A DNA stretch of 64,000 nt from Bradyrhizobium semiaridum (GCF_020329505.1 NZ_JAGKJJ010000007.1:248001-312000), one strand, 5' to 3'; positions 1 to 8,886 are shown, numbered from the stretch's first letter. The notes: generated by a model not told the origin, from the sequence alone. Translations and numbers: made by a program.

Positions 1-688
1 TGCCGTCGGGCAGGCCGGGCTCGAGTTCGGAGCGGATGCCACTGGCGAAAGTGCGCGGATTGGCGAGCGCGCCGTCGGACTGGACATCGAAGGCGCGGAT
101 CAGCGCCTGCACGGTGTCATTGACATAGAGGATGCGCTCGTCCGGCGAGAAGCACAGCCCGTTCGGCTGGTCGAACAGATCGCGATCGACCAGGAGCTGC
201 GGCGCGCCGCCGCCCGGCGGCACGCGGTAGACGCCCTGAAAACCGAGCTGGCGCGGCCGCTCGACGCCGTAGACCGGCATGCGGCCGTACCAGGGATCGG
301 AGAAATAGATCGCGCCGCTCGAATGCACGCAGACGTCGTTCGGGCTGTTGAGCTCCTGGTTGTTGAAATGCGAGGCCAGCACCTCACGCCGCCCGTCCGG
401 CCGCTCGCGGATCAGCGACGACGTCGCGTGCTCGCAGACGATCAAATTGAGATCGGCATCATAGGTCATGCCGTTGCATTTGTTTGACGGACGCCGGACC
501 TCGACCACGCCGCGCCGCGCGTCCCACCGCCGCCGCACGTCGGCCGGCATGTCGGAGAACAGCAGGAAATGTTCGAGCGGATGCCAGATCGGTCCCTCCG
601 TGAAATCGAAACCCGTCCCGACCTGGCCGACCGGCGCGTAGGGATCGATCAGGTCTTCGAATTCACTGCGCAGCGTGACATGGGTCAT
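1..688 (-). CDS. SMP-30/gluconolactonase family sugar lactonase, 3' end outside window
   Basis: The frame is open from an ATG at 688 to the left edge (229 codons visible), so the C-terminus is missing. The visible protein has the beta-propeller features of the SMP-30/gluconolactonase/LRE family: an N-terminal FTEGPIW (metal-ligand Glu), CNGMTYD, ELNSPNDVCV and QPNGLCFSPDERILYVNDT. Family members are cytoplasmic or periplasmic divalent-metal lactonases that open aldono-lactones or related lactones. It is the last visible gene of the long minus-strand array, 18 bp after the metallo-beta-lactamase-fold gene. A job in hydrolysing a lactone made by the upstream Mo-hydroxylase pathway is inferred from that context. 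The substrate cannot be read from the sequence. Confidence 0.85.
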   Translation of the reverse strand, partial: MTHVTLRSEFEDLIDPYAPVGQVGTGFDFTEGPIWHPLEHFLLFSDMPADVRRRWDARRGVVEVRRPSNKCNGMTYDADLNLIVCEHATSSLIRERPDGRREVLASHFNNQELNSPNDVCVHSSGAIYFSDPWYGRMPVYGVERPRQLGFQGVYRVPPGGGAPQLLVDRDLFDQPNGLCFSPDERILYVNDTVQALIRAFDVQSDGALANPRTFASGIRSELEPGLPDG

Positions 689-706
689 CGCGTCGATCCT
701 TCGCGG

Positions 707-1555
707 CTACGCCGGGAACCAGTTGCGCTGCGGCAGGCTCTGCACCACAGGTCCGGGCACCTGGTCATGCAGCCGTCCCACCACCATGCCGCCCTCGATC
801 TTTGCCGGGCGATCGTGCACCGGCAGCAGATAGCGCGAACTGGACAGCAGCTTCTTGATCGCGGCCTTCTCCGCCCGCTTGCTGGTGCCGTGGTTGCCGG
901 TGGTGCGCGGTTCGGCGTCGTGGATTTCGTTGAAGGGGTTCACAATCTGGTCGTTGAAATCGTAGATCACGTCACCGCAGATCGTCGCGATGCCGTCGGC
1001 GGTGTGGACATGGATGTTCATCGAGCCTTCGGTGTGCGCATTGGCGGCGTCGCAATAGACGCCCGGCATCAGCTCGACCGGGCCGGTGATCTCCAGATCG
1101 AGGAAGCGCAGCGCGCTCTTGGTGTGCAGGCGGTCGATCAGATGTTTGATGTCGGGCGCCGGATATTGCGGATGCATCAGGCCGGAGACGGAATATTCCA
1201 GCTCCTTGCGGTTGACCACGACGGTCGTGTTCATCGGGAACAGATCGTCCTTGCCGGCATGGTCGATGTGCAGATGGGTGTGGCAGACGAAACGGACGTC
1301 GCCCATCCGCACGCCGTGTCGCGCGAGCTGGTTCTCGATCATGTTCTCGTGGAACTGGAGCCCGCGCATTCCGAGCGTCTCCATGATCTGGTTGGAGCGG
1401 TAACCGGTGTCGACCAGCACAGGATAGGGCCCGCCGAGAATCAAGAAGCCGAGCGTCAGCACGCGCTTGGTGCGGCCGCAATTGTGTCCCAACACGAGGA
1501 AGCTCGATTCCAGCTCGATATCGCCATAGTCCAGGATCTTGATCTCCAACGGCAT
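707..1555 (-). CDS. Metallo-beta-lactamase-fold hydrolase, N-acyl homoserine lactonase-like
   Basis: This 282-residue protein carries the zinc-binding motif HTHLHIDH at residues 92-99 (HxHxDH), followed by further conserved His/Asp positions (NAHTEGS, GDVIYD and a C-terminal LLPVHD). This layout is the AiiA-like N-acyl homoserine lactonase branch of the MBL superfamily. No signal peptide is seen, so it should be cytoplasmic. It lies between an amidohydrolase and an SMP-30 lactonase, so a catabolic lactone or ester hydrolase is more likely than a quorum-quenching enzyme. That functional reading is inference; only the fold and metal site are visible. Confidence 0.85.
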   Translation of the reverse strand: MPLEIKILDYGDIELESSFLVLGHNCGRTKRVLTLGFLILGGPYPVLVDTGYRSNQIMETLGMRGLQFHENMIENQLARHGVRMGDVRFVCHTHLHIDHAGKDDLFPMNTTVVVNRKELEYSVSGLMHPQYPAPDIKHLIDRLHTKSALRFLDLEITGPVELMPGVYCDAANAHTEGSMNIHVHTADGIATICGDVIYDFNDQIVNPFNEIHDAEPRTTGNHGTSKRAEKAAIKKLLSSSRYLLPVHDRPAKIEGGMVVGRLHDQVPGPVVQSLPQRNWFPA

Positions 1556-1606
1556 CGCGTCCCTCCCGATTCATGTTCGTTGTCTGTGTCCGTGTTCGCA
1601 GCGCGC

Positions 1607-2497
1607 CTATGACCCCAGCCGATAGACCCGCGCCGCCGTCGTGCTGAAGATCGCCTCGCGCTGTTCCGGGTTGAACTTGGCGGTTGCCGCCTTGAAGGCG
1701 TCGATCAGGTCGCGATAGCTGGTCCACAGCTTTTCGATCGGAAAGTTGGAGCCGAACAGGCAGCGTTCCGCACCGAAGATCGCGACGGTGTCGGTCACGA
1801 CATCGGCGATATGGGCGGGATCGTTGCGGTGGATGAAGGTGCCGAGCCCGGAGAGTTTCGAGACCACGTTCGGACATTGTGCGAGCCGCGCCATGCCGGC
1901 GCGCCATGCCGCGCGGCCCTGTGGCGACAAATCCTCCAGCATACCCGCATGCTGCAGGATGAAGGTGACGCCTGGACAGGCCGCGGCAAGGCCGGCGGCA
2001 TCAGTCATCTGCGGCGCGAATACCTGAAGATCGAAGCTCCAGCCATAGTCGGCGAGGCGGCCGACATTGCGGCGGATCACCGGATCGGCGCAGAGATCGG
2101 CACGTGCGGCGAAGCGATACAGCGGGTTCTCATGCCAATGCAGCTGCATGCGCACGCCGCGCACCAGCGGATAGCGCTTGAGGCGGTCGAGTTGTGGACG
2201 GACGTCGTCGACGGAAAAGTCTGCGTAGGCGACGAGCGCATGCGGCCAGCCGTGCTGATCGGCGGTCTGCTGCACCCAGGCCGCCTCGTCCTCGAATTGG
2301 CCGTTCGGCCAGTTGGTCTGGACATAGACCGAGCGGGTAACGCCAGTGTCCTTGAGGTCGGCGAGATACTCCTCGATCGGGTAGTCGCGGCGGATCGGTT
2401 CATAGGGGCCGAAGATGCGCGGCTGCATCGGGCCGGACAGCCAGGCGAGATCGGCCTGACGCCAGATATGATGATGTCCGTCGACAATGCCGGTCAC
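1607..2497 (-). CDS. Amidohydrolase family 2 (TIM-barrel metal-dependent hydrolase)
   Basis: A 296-residue amidohydrolase-2 protein. It begins with VDGHHHIW (the HxH metal site at strand 1), has VRGVRMQLHW in the middle and ends with LFGSNFPIEK, the typical strand-8 Asn/Asp-type motif of lactone hydrolases such as the L-fucono-lactonase/PDC-hydrolase group. The start is GTG, overlapping the stop of the VWA gene by 4 bases, which indicates translational coupling. With the neighbouring MBL and SMP-30 genes this is a third hydrolase in the array. A dicarboxylic lactone or ring-opening hydrolase is likely; the exact substrate is unknown. Confidence 0.85.
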   Translation of the reverse strand: MTGIVDGHHHIWRQADLAWLSGPMQPRIFGPYEPIRRDYPIEEYLADLKDTGVTRSVYVQTNWPNGQFEDEAAWVQQTADQHGWPHALVAYADFSVDDVRPQLDRLKRYPLVRGVRMQLHWHENPLYRFAARADLCADPVIRRNVGRLADYGWSFDLQVFAPQMTDAAGLAAACPGVTFILQHAGMLEDLSPQGRAAWRAGMARLAQCPNVVSKLSGLGTFIHRNDPAHIADVVTDTVAIFGAERCLFGSNFPIEKLWTSYRDLIDAFKAATAKFNPEQREAIFSTTAARVYRLGS

Positions 2498-3612
2498 GCA
2501 GCTCTCCTTCGTCCGAGCGACAGCAGATGCGCGACGACAGCCGCGCTCGATCCGCCATCGACGAGATCATCGACGAAGCGCTGGATCGCGATCAGCGCCT
2601 CGGTTTGCGGGGTGAAGTTGGGCGAGGTTGCGAGCGGCGTCAGCCAGCTCAGCCGCCACGCCCGCCGCGACAGCTTTGCCACCGCATCGCGCAGCGCCGC
2701 CGGATCGCCGCGCTCGAGCCCATCGGAAACGATCACAACCGCCGCGCCGCGGGCATAGCCGCCGAACCGCGGCACGGCGAGAAACGCCTGCAGCGCGTCG
2801 CCGATCCGAGTGCCGCCATCCCAGTCGCTGACCAGGAAGGACGCGGCGCTCAGCGCCTGCTCGCGCCGCTTCAGCCGCAGCGCGCCCGTGACGCGGGTCA
2901 GGCGCGTGCCGAAGGTAAACACCTCGACATTTCCGGCCGACTGCATCAGCACATGCGCCAGCCTCATGTTCTCTTCGGTCCGCGCCTTCATCGAACCGGA
3001 GACGTCGATCAGGAACAGGATTTTGCGCGGGCGCTGACGGCGCCGCAGCCGTCCGAGCCGCAGCACCTCGCCGTCATTGCGCACGCTGTCGCGCAGGATG
3101 CGGCGCAGATCGGCGAACGGGCCGGAGCGTGCGCGTCGCCGCCGGTGGCCCCGCCGTTGTGGCAGCCGGCTTGGCGCCTCGCGCGACAATCGGCGCAGCG
3201 GATCGCTGATCGCGGTCTGCGCGAAGCGGCGCTCGACCAGCGCCTCCGCGCGCGCGGCGGCAAGGCCGGACTCGTTGGCCTCGTCGGCGAGCGGCGGCTC
3301 GTCCTCGCCGCGGCCTTCCTCATGGAGGCGGACGGTCTCCTCGTCCTCGCCATCGGCCTGCTCGATCGCCTCGGCGCCGCGGAAGTGGATGTCGAACAAA
3401 CGGTCATATGTCGCGCGGCGCTCCGGCGGCGGCGCCAGCGTCGCGAGCCCGGCCCGGCGGATATGCTCGAGGTTGCGCGGCCCGAGCAGTTCGATCGCGG
3501 CGAGGAAGCTCGTGGTCTGCTCCGGCGCGACCGAAAAGCCGTTGGCGCGCAGCAGCGCGACGAACGAGACGAAAATTTGCGCGGCGCGCGGCAGCCTGGG
3601 ATCGTCGCTCAC
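2494..3612 (-). CDS. VWA domain protein, CoxE-like Mo-hydroxylase maturation factor
   Basis: A 372-residue protein. The N-terminal half is basic and helical with an acidic stretch around residues 85-110, and the C-terminal half is a von Willebrand A domain. The MIDAS motif DVSGSM is at 203-208, with a later DWDGGTRIGDAL and VIVSDGLERGD. This architecture matches CoxE, which works with the MoxR-type ATPase CoxD in assembling the Cu/Mo site of CO dehydrogenase and relatives. It starts with GTG, 4 bases inside the MoxR gene end. Family knowledge plus location behind the Mo-hydroxylase genes supports a maturation role here. Confidence 0.88.
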   Translation of the reverse strand: MSDDPRLPRAAQIFVSFVALLRANGFSVAPEQTTSFLAAIELLGPRNLEHIRRAGLATLAPPPERRATYDRLFDIHFRGAEAIEQADGEDEETVRLHEEGRGEDEPPLADEANESGLAAARAEALVERRFAQTAISDPLRRLSREAPSRLPQRRGHRRRRARSGPFADLRRILRDSVRNDGEVLRLGRLRRRQRPRKILFLIDVSGSMKARTEENMRLAHVLMQSAGNVEVFTFGTRLTRVTGALRLKRREQALSAASFLVSDWDGGTRIGDALQAFLAVPRFGGYARGAAVVIVSDGLERGDPAALRDAVAKLSRRAWRLSWLTPLATSPNFTPQTEALIAIQRFVDDLVDGGSSAAVVAHLLSLGRRRAA

Positions 3613-4490
3613 GCGGCGGCCTCCGCGATGATGGCGTCGAGCCGAGGCGAGATGTAATGTAGGTCCTCCTCATCCTTCAGTGCGACGCCGATCGAGCGCT
3701 TGAATGCATCGGGCCAGCGCGCGCCGCCCTTGTTGAGCAGCGTTGCGGCCTCGGCCCAGTCGACGGCCTCGGCAATGCCCGGCGCCTTGCTCAGCGGCTC
3801 GCGGCGCAGCCGGCCGACGGCGGCGACGACGGCCCGCGCCGTGGCCTCGGCGACGCTGGAGGCGCGCATCATCACAATGCGCGCTTCGCGCTCGGCGCTC
3901 GGATAGTCGATCCAGTGATAGACACATCGCCGGCGCAACGCCTCGTGCAGGTCGCGCGTCCGGTTCGACGTCAGCACGACGACCGGATGCTCCGCGGCGC
4001 GAATGGTGCCGCGCTCGGGGATCGAGATCTGGAAGTCGGAGAGGAATTCGAGCAGGAACGCCTCGAATTCCTGGTCGGCGCGGTCGATTTCGTCGATCAA
4101 GAGCACCGTCGCGTCGGGCGCGCGCAGCGCCGCCAGCATCGGCCGCTCGATCAGGAACGACTCGCCATAGATGTCGATACTCTCCTCGCCGGCCTGGCGG
4201 ATCGCCAGCATCTGGCGCGGATAGTTCCACTCGTAGAGTGCAGCCGCGGCGTCGATGCCCTCATAGCATTGCAGGCGGATCAGCTTGCGGCCAAGCACCG
4301 CGGCGATGGCCTTCGCGGCCTCGGTCTTGCCGACACCCGGCGCGCCCTCGAGCAGCAGCGGCTTGCCGAGCGCGAGCGAGAGATAGGATGCGGTCGCGAT
4401 ACCGTCGTCGGCGAGATAATAGGCCGCGCGCAGCGCCTTCTCCAGCGCCTCCGGGCTATCGATGCCGACGATGTTGCTGCGGACCGGCAT
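3609..4490 (-). CDS. MoxR family AAA+ ATPase, CoxD-like
   Basis: A 293-residue AAA+ ATPase. Walker A is EGAPGVGKT (48-56), Walker B is LIDEID (131-136), and sensor 1 is in VVLTSNRTRDL. It belongs to the MoxR group, chaperone ATPases usually paired with VWA proteins. It is 10 bp behind the Mo-subunit C-terminal gene and overlaps the CoxE-like gene by 4 bases. By analogy with CoxD it probably drives insertion or sulfuration of the metal centre of the adjacent hydroxylase. No XdhC/CoxF-type gene is visible in the window. Confidence 0.9.
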   Translation of the reverse strand: MPVRSNIVGIDSPEALEKALRAAYYLADDGIATASYLSLALGKPLLLEGAPGVGKTEAAKAIAAVLGRKLIRLQCYEGIDAAAALYEWNYPRQMLAIRQAGEESIDIYGESFLIERPMLAALRAPDATVLLIDEIDRADQEFEAFLLEFLSDFQISIPERGTIRAAEHPVVVLTSNRTRDLHEALRRRCVYHWIDYPSAEREARIVMMRASSVAEATARAVVAAVGRLRREPLSKAPGIAEAVDWAEAATLLNKGGARWPDAFKRSIGVALKDEEDLHYISPRLDAIIAEAAA

Positions 4491-4499
4491 GGCAAGACC

Positions 4500-5522
4500 T
4501 CAGCGCCGCGGCTGCGGCCGCGCGCCGCCCTGTGCCTTGATCGCGCGCAACACCTTCTCCGGCGTGATCGGCAAATCGTCGATCCGCACCCCGACCGCGT
4601 TGAAGATCGCGTTCGCGACTGCAGGCAGCACCGGGTTGGCGCACATCTCGCCTGGCCCCTTGGCACCGAACGGGCCGTCGGGCGCGGGGCGCTCCAGCAC
4701 CGCGATGTCGTGCGGGCAGATATCGCCCGGTCCCGGCATCAGGTACTCGACGAAGTCGCGCGGCCCGTGCACCGGCTCCGGATAATAAGGCTCCGGCGTC
4801 TCGTACAGCGCGTGGCTGACGCCCATCCAGGCGCCGCCGACCAGTTGCTGCTCCACCAGGCGCGGATTGAGGGCGCGGCCGAGCTCATAGGCCGAATCCA
4901 TCCTGATCATCGCCACCTCGCCGGTCTCGTCGTCGACTTCGACCTCGGCGACCAGGCAGGCATGCGCGTAACACGTCGCCGGCGACATCTCGCCGGTCTC
5001 CGGATCGACGTCGGACAGCGGCACCAGGAAGATGCCGCGGCCGGAAATCGTCTTGCCCTGCTTGAACTGCGCGGCGATCGCGACGTCCTTGGTCGAGATC
5101 GAGCGGTGCGGGGCACCCCTGACGTGGATGTTGCCGCGGCCGTCGGTCTCGAGATCGGCGGCATTCACTTCCAGCTCTTCGGCCGCCGCCTCCATCATCA
5201 CGCCGCGCGCCTCGCGCGCCGCCGCCATCACGGCGTTGCCGACACGGTGGGTGCCGCGCGAGGCGAACGAGCCCATGCAGTGCGGGCCGGTGTCGGAATC
5301 GGCCGTGTCGACATAGACGTCCTCGACGGGAACGCCGAGCGTCTCGGCGCAGATCTGCCGCGTGACAGACTTCATGCCCTGGCCGAGATCGATCGAGGAC
5401 AGCGCCACCGTGAACTTGCCGCTCGGGTTGGAATGCACCAGCGCCTGGCTCGGATCGCCGCCGAGATTCATGCCGATGGGATAGTTGACCGACGCGATGC
5501 CGCGTCCGCGATGCCTGGTCAT
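4500..5522 (-). CDS. Mo-hydroxylase large subunit, C-terminal half (separate polypeptide)
   Basis: A 340-residue protein matching only the second half of a xanthine dehydrogenase/aldehyde oxidase-type molybdopterin-binding subunit. It begins at RGRGIASVNYPIG and contains LGQGMKS, the ASRGTHRVGNAV region and the C-terminal GAKGPGEM. The last of these carries the glutamate that acts as general base in the family. The first half is the gene at 5525-7111, in another frame. A perfect AGGAGG lies 8 bases before this ATG, so it is a real start and not simply a broken gene. The two products must associate to form one active site. Confidence 0.87.
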   Translation of the reverse strand: MTRHRGRGIASVNYPIGMNLGGDPSQALVHSNPSGKFTVALSSIDLGQGMKSVTRQICAETLGVPVEDVYVDTADSDTGPHCMGSFASRGTHRVGNAVMAAAREARGVMMEAAAEELEVNAADLETDGRGNIHVRGAPHRSISTKDVAIAAQFKQGKTISGRGIFLVPLSDVDPETGEMSPATCYAHACLVAEVEVDDETGEVAMIRMDSAYELGRALNPRLVEQQLVGGAWMGVSHALYETPEPYYPEPVHGPRDFVEYLMPGPGDICPHDIAVLERPAPDGPFGAKGPGEMCANPVLPAVANAIFNAVGVRIDDLPITPEKVLRAIKAQGGARPQPRR

Positions 5523-5524
5523 GG

Positions 5525-7111
5525 TCAGCGCCTCCTGGTGCCGAAGACGGATGAGAAGCGGGTGGCGCCGTGCGACGGCGCCGAGGGCGGCGGTGACGGA
5601 GGCTGCGCCGGCGGAGGAGGCGGTGGCGGCGGCTCGCGGGTTGCGGCCGGCGCGCGGTCATACGCCGTGCGCTGCTGGGCCGGTGCGGCCGGCGGCGCAT
5701 GCGCCTCGCGCGGAGTCGGCGTCACCGCGGCTCTGGCGCCGCCGCCATCCTTGCGCGACGACATGCGCTTGAACTCGTCGCGGATCGGCCACTTGGCCTT
5801 CTCGGCGGCGACCTGCACGCATTCGATCAGCGCGGTGTTCTTGGCCTCGCGGCGGTGCGCCTTCATGTCGCCGTCGCGATACGCATTGAGGATGCGGAAC
5901 TCCATCGGGTCCATGCCGACCAGATGCGCCAGCTTGTCCATCTGGCATTCGATCGCAAAATCCATCGCGGTGACGCCGAAGCCGCGCATCGCGGTTGCCG
6001 GGGTGCGGTTGGTGAACACGCAATAGACGTCGCCGTAGACGTTCGGGATGGTGTAGGGGCCGGGCAGATGTGCGGCGCATTTCACGGCCGCGTAGCTCGA
6101 CAGCCGCGTATAGGCGCCGCTGTCGAAATAGGCACGCACCTTGCGGGCGACGATGCGGCCGTCGCGCATCACGCCGTCCTTGATGTAGATGCGCTCGGCG
6201 CCGCGCGGCGGGCCGTATTGCATCTCCTCCTCGCGCCCGAACACGTAACGCACCGGCCGCCCGGTCAGCATCGCGCCGAGGATGCAGAGCGGCTCGGTCA
6301 GCGTGTCGACCTTGCCGCCGAAGCCGCCGCCGACGGTGCCGCCGATGAAATGGAAGGTGTTGGAGGGCACGTCGAGGATCTTGGCGCAAGTGTCGACTGA
6401 GAAGAACAGTGCCTGCGTCGAGGTGTAGACGATGTAGCGGCCGTTGGTGTCGGGCGCGGCGATCGAGCCGTTGGTCTCAGTCGGCGCGTGCTCGATCGGC
6501 GACATCTGGTAGCGCTGCTCCAGCACATGGTCGGCGGTGGCGAGCGCACGGTCGGCATCGCCGAAACGCAGCTGCTGGTGATCGTAGGTCTCGTGGTAGG
6601 TGAAGGTGTTCTTCGGATAGACCTCGTTGACCACTGGCGCGCCCGGCTTCAGCGCCTCTTCGACGTCGAACACCGCCGGCAGCGGCTCGTAGTCGATCTT
6701 GACCTTCGCGATGGCTTCATAGGCCTCGCGCGGGCTGTCGGCGACGATGGCGACAACGGGCTCGCCCTTGTAGCGCACCTTGTCGACGGCCAGCGACGGC
6801 TCGTCGTCCTTGCCGAAATTGATCAGGCTGAGCAGCGTGTTCAGGTTACGCGGCACGTCGGAGGCGCGGATCACGCGCCGCACACCCTGCGATCTCTCGG
6901 CCTCGGATGTGTCGATGCGGCGCAGCCGCGCATGCGCATGGGTGCTGCGGACCACCTTCAGATGCAGCATGCCCTGCAGCTTGTGGTCGTCGAAATAGGG
7001 CGAGGTGCCGGTGACATGGCCGAGCATGTCCTGGCGCTGCGTGCCCTTGCCGATTTCCTTGAGGTTGTCGTCGCGCTCGTCGGCGAAGAGATCCTTGCGC
7101 AGTTCCAGCAT
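5525..7111 (-). CDS. Mo-hydroxylase large subunit, N-terminal half with Pro-rich tail
   Basis: A 528-residue protein covering the N-terminal half of a xanthine dehydrogenase-family Mo subunit. It has the a/b hammerhead at 28-140, GGGFGGK at 261-267 (cofactor binding) and AMRGFG at 374-379 (substrate-pocket Arg, XDH-like rather than the AYRGAGR of CO dehydrogenase). Homology stops near residue 454. It is followed by about 74 residues of low-complexity Ala/Pro-rich sequence, including a run of eight prolines, before TGA. The remaining domains are encoded by the next gene, two bases downstream. The family's large subunit is normally one chain of about 750-800 residues. The tail may be a docking linker; that is inference. 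Confidence 0.87.
   Translation of the reverse strand: MLELRKDLFADERDDNLKEIGKGTQRQDMLGHVTGTSPYFDDHKLQGMLHLKVVRSTHAHARLRRIDTSEAERSQGVRRVIRASDVPRNLNTLLSLINFGKDDEPSLAVDKVRYKGEPVVAIVADSPREAYEAIAKVKIDYEPLPAVFDVEEALKPGAPVVNEVYPKNTFTYHETYDHQQLRFGDADRALATADHVLEQRYQMSPIEHAPTETNGSIAAPDTNGRYIVYTSTQALFFSVDTCAKILDVPSNTFHFIGGTVGGGFGGKVDTLTEPLCILGAMLTGRPVRYVFGREEEMQYGPPRGAERIYIKDGVMRDGRIVARKVRAYFDSGAYTRLSSYAAVKCAAHLPGPYTIPNVYGDVYCVFTNRTPATAMRGFGVTAMDFAIECQMDKLAHLVGMDPMEFRILNAYRDGDMKAHRREAKNTALIECVQVAAEKAKWPIRDEFKRMSSRKDGGGARAAVTPTPREAHAPPAAPAQQRTAYDRAPAATREPPPPPPPPAQPPSPPPSAPSHGATRFSSVFGTRRR
5531..5536 (-). promoter_or_regulatory. Strong Shine-Dalgarno for the second half of the split Mo subunit
   Basis: On the minus strand this reads AGGAGG, 8 bases before the ATG at 5522, and it lies inside the last codons of the upstream half gene. 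It decides that the C-terminal half is separately translated, by coupling or reinitiation, rather than by ribosomal frameshifting. Confidence 0.8.
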
Positions 7112-7123
7112 GGTACTGTTCCC

Positions 7124-7603
7124 TTACGCGCGGGCGCGGCCGCCGGATGCGGCAGCCAGCACGGCGTTGATGATCGGCTCGTAGCCGGTGCAGCGGCAGA
7201 TATTGCCGGAGATCGCCTCGACCACCTCGGCGCGGCTCGGCTGCGGGTTGCGGTCGAGCAATGCCTTCGCGGCCGTCAACATGCCCGGCGTGCAGTAGCC
7301 GCATTGCGCGGCGAAATTGTCGGCAAAGGCGCGCTGCAGCGGGTGCAGATTGGGTCCGTCCTTGATGCCGTCGAGCGTCTCGACCGAGCGGCCGGCAACG
7401 GTCTCGGCCAGCGTCAAGCAGGACAGATGAATCTCGCCGTCGATCAGCACGCTGCAGGTGCCGCAGCCGCCCTGGCCGCAGCCGAATTTCGGCGTCATGT
7501 CGCCGATCAGCTCGCGCAGCGCGACGAGGAGATTGGTGCCGCCGTCGACGAAGATCGCGACGTCGCGGCCGTTATGCTGGAACTGGAGGGCGGTCTTGGC
7601 CAT
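7124..7603 (-). CDS. Mo-hydroxylase [2Fe-2S] subunit (CoxS/XdhA-type)
   Basis: A 159-residue protein with both iron-sulfur cluster sites of the family. Cys42, 47, 50 and 62 lie in a plant-ferredoxin-type fold (CGQGGCGTC), and Cys101, 104, 136 and 138 form the alpha-helical cluster (CGYC and CRC). It passes electrons from the Mo centre to FAD. It sits between the FAD subunit (7-base gap) and the Mo N-half gene (13-base gap), so the order M-S-L is that of CO dehydrogenase-type operons. All eight cysteines are present, so it should be functional. Confidence 0.95.
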   Translation of the reverse strand: MAKTALQFQHNGRDVAIFVDGGTNLLVALRELIGDMTPKFGCGQGGCGTCSVLIDGEIHLSCLTLAETVAGRSVETLDGIKDGPNLHPLQRAFADNFAAQCGYCTPGMLTAAKALLDRNPQPSRAEVVEAISGNICRCTGYEPIINAVLAAASGGRARA

Positions 7604-7609
7604 GCTGAG

Positions 7610-8428
7610 CTATTCCTGACCGGACAACAGGCGGCGGAGATGCACGCCGACGATCTCGCGGCGATACCAGGCGCTGGCGAGCGCATTGTCGCTCGGAGCA
7701 GTTCCCTCGACGGCAGCCGTCGCTGCGGCGTTGATCGTGGAGGGATCGAGCGATCGCCCTTCCAGCGCGCGCTCGGCGGCGCGGGCGCGGATCGGGGTCG
7801 GCGCCATCGAGCCCAGCGCGACGCGCGCGCCGACGATGCGGCCGCCGTTGACCGGCAGATGCGCGGCGAGCGTGATCACCGCGCCGCCCTTGGGCTTGAT
7901 CCGTGCAATCTTGCGATAGCGGAAGGCATCGGCGCTGCCGGGCTTGGCGAAGGAGATCGCCAGCACCAGCGCGCCGGTCTGCCGGTCGCGCGTCTGCAGG
8001 AACTCGTCGAGCGGGATCTCGCGGCCGCCGAGGCCGCCTTGTAGCGACACCACAGCGTCGAGCGCGAGCATCGCCACCGTGAAGTCGCCATAAGGCACCG
8101 GCGCGAACAGATTGCCGCCGACCGTGCCCATATTGCGCACCGCCGGGCCGCCGATCGAGCGGGCAGGGGCGTGCAGGAAGCCGAGCTCGCGTTCGGCCAG
8201 GATGCGCGCAAAGGTGACGCCAGCGCCGAGCGTGATGCGCGAGCCCGACGCGTCGATCCGCGTCATGGCGTGATCGCTGGCGCGCACGATGGTCGAGATC
8301 GAGATATCGCCTTCGTTCAGCGCGCGCATCACCAGCGTGCCGCCGCCGAGATAGCGCGCGCCGCGGTCCGACGACAGCGCCGCCGCCGCGTCATAGGTGC
8401 TGGTGAAGGTCTTCACCGTGACTGGCAT
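7610..8428 (-). CDS. Mo-hydroxylase FAD-binding subunit (CoxM-type)
   Basis: A 272-residue protein of the CoxM/HcrB FAD-binding family. The two flavin-binding motifs are visible: ARYLGGGTL near residues 24-32 and NMGTVGGNLFAP near residue 100. The C-terminal CO_deh_flav_C domain follows. It accepts electrons from the [2Fe-2S] subunit and passes them to an unknown acceptor. It is the first of the four hydroxylase genes in transcription order and is followed closely by them. Confidence 0.93.
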   Translation of the reverse strand: MPVTVKTFTSTYDAAAALSSDRGARYLGGGTLVMRALNEGDISISTIVRASDHAMTRIDASGSRITLGAGVTFARILAERELGFLHAPARSIGGPAVRNMGTVGGNLFAPVPYGDFTVAMLALDAVVSLQGGLGGREIPLDEFLQTRDRQTGALVLAISFAKPGSADAFRYRKIARIKPKGGAVITLAAHLPVNGGRIVGARVALGSMAPTPIRARAAERALEGRSLDPSTINAAATAAVEGTAPSDNALASAWYRREIVGVHLRRLLSGQE

Positions 8429-8442
8429 GATCGGTTCCTCGC

Positions 8443-8886
8443 TTACGCGGCCTCCTTCAGATGCCGGCGGATCGCTTCGAAGCCGGCCTGGTAGATGTCT
8501 TCCGCAACCATGTGCGTGATACGGTCGCTGTCCTCGGGCCGCGTCGTGAAATGCGATTCCCAGTGCCAGAAGGTGCGGTCGCCGTCAGTGATCGGCAGCA
8601 GACGGACATGCGCTACGTAATTGAACATCGGCACCGGCGTATCGAGCAGGCAGTAACTGAAGGATTGTTCGAGGTCGGACAGCGCCAGCAGTTGCTCGCG
8701 CAGCTCGGAACCGTCTTTCAGCTTGAAGCGCCTGACACAGCCGATCTTGTCGGACGGCTGGGCGCGCTCGATCGCGCTGGTCGCAACCGCCGGATGCCAG
8801 CGGTCGTGGCCGTTGAAATCGCGCAGCACGGCCCACGCCGCATCGGTCGGCGCATCCAGGATCGTGCTCTTGACGATATGCGGCAC
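8443..8886 (-). CDS. SRPBCC (START-like) protein, CoxG/polyketide-cyclase type
   Basis: A 147-residue protein with the START-like pattern: an N-terminal strand with DAPTDAAWAVLRDFNGHDRWHP, a middle GCVRRFKLKDGSELREQLLAL and a C-terminal long helix. It starts with GTG. It is paralogous to the gene at 9143-9580 (shared WHPA, GCVRxFxLxxG, REx-LLxLSD). One SRPBCC protein, CoxG, is a usual companion of CO dehydrogenase-type Mo hydroxylases and is thought to help membrane anchoring. Which of the two paralogues plays that part is not decidable here. Confidence 0.82.
   Translation of the reverse strand: MPHIVKSTILDAPTDAAWAVLRDFNGHDRWHPAVATSAIERAQPSDKIGCVRRFKLKDGSELREQLLALSDLEQSFSYCLLDTPVPMFNYVAHVRLLPITDGDRTFWHWESHFTTRPEDSDRITHMVAEDIYQAGFEAIRRHLKEAA

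Noticed and set aside
4500..7111. Reading the split Mo subunit as a pseudogene caused by a frameshift
   Set aside because: Both halves keep key residues, the second has its own AGGAGG at proper spacing, and the extra Pro-rich tail is not what a one-base error would produce. Kept as an alternative in the finding.
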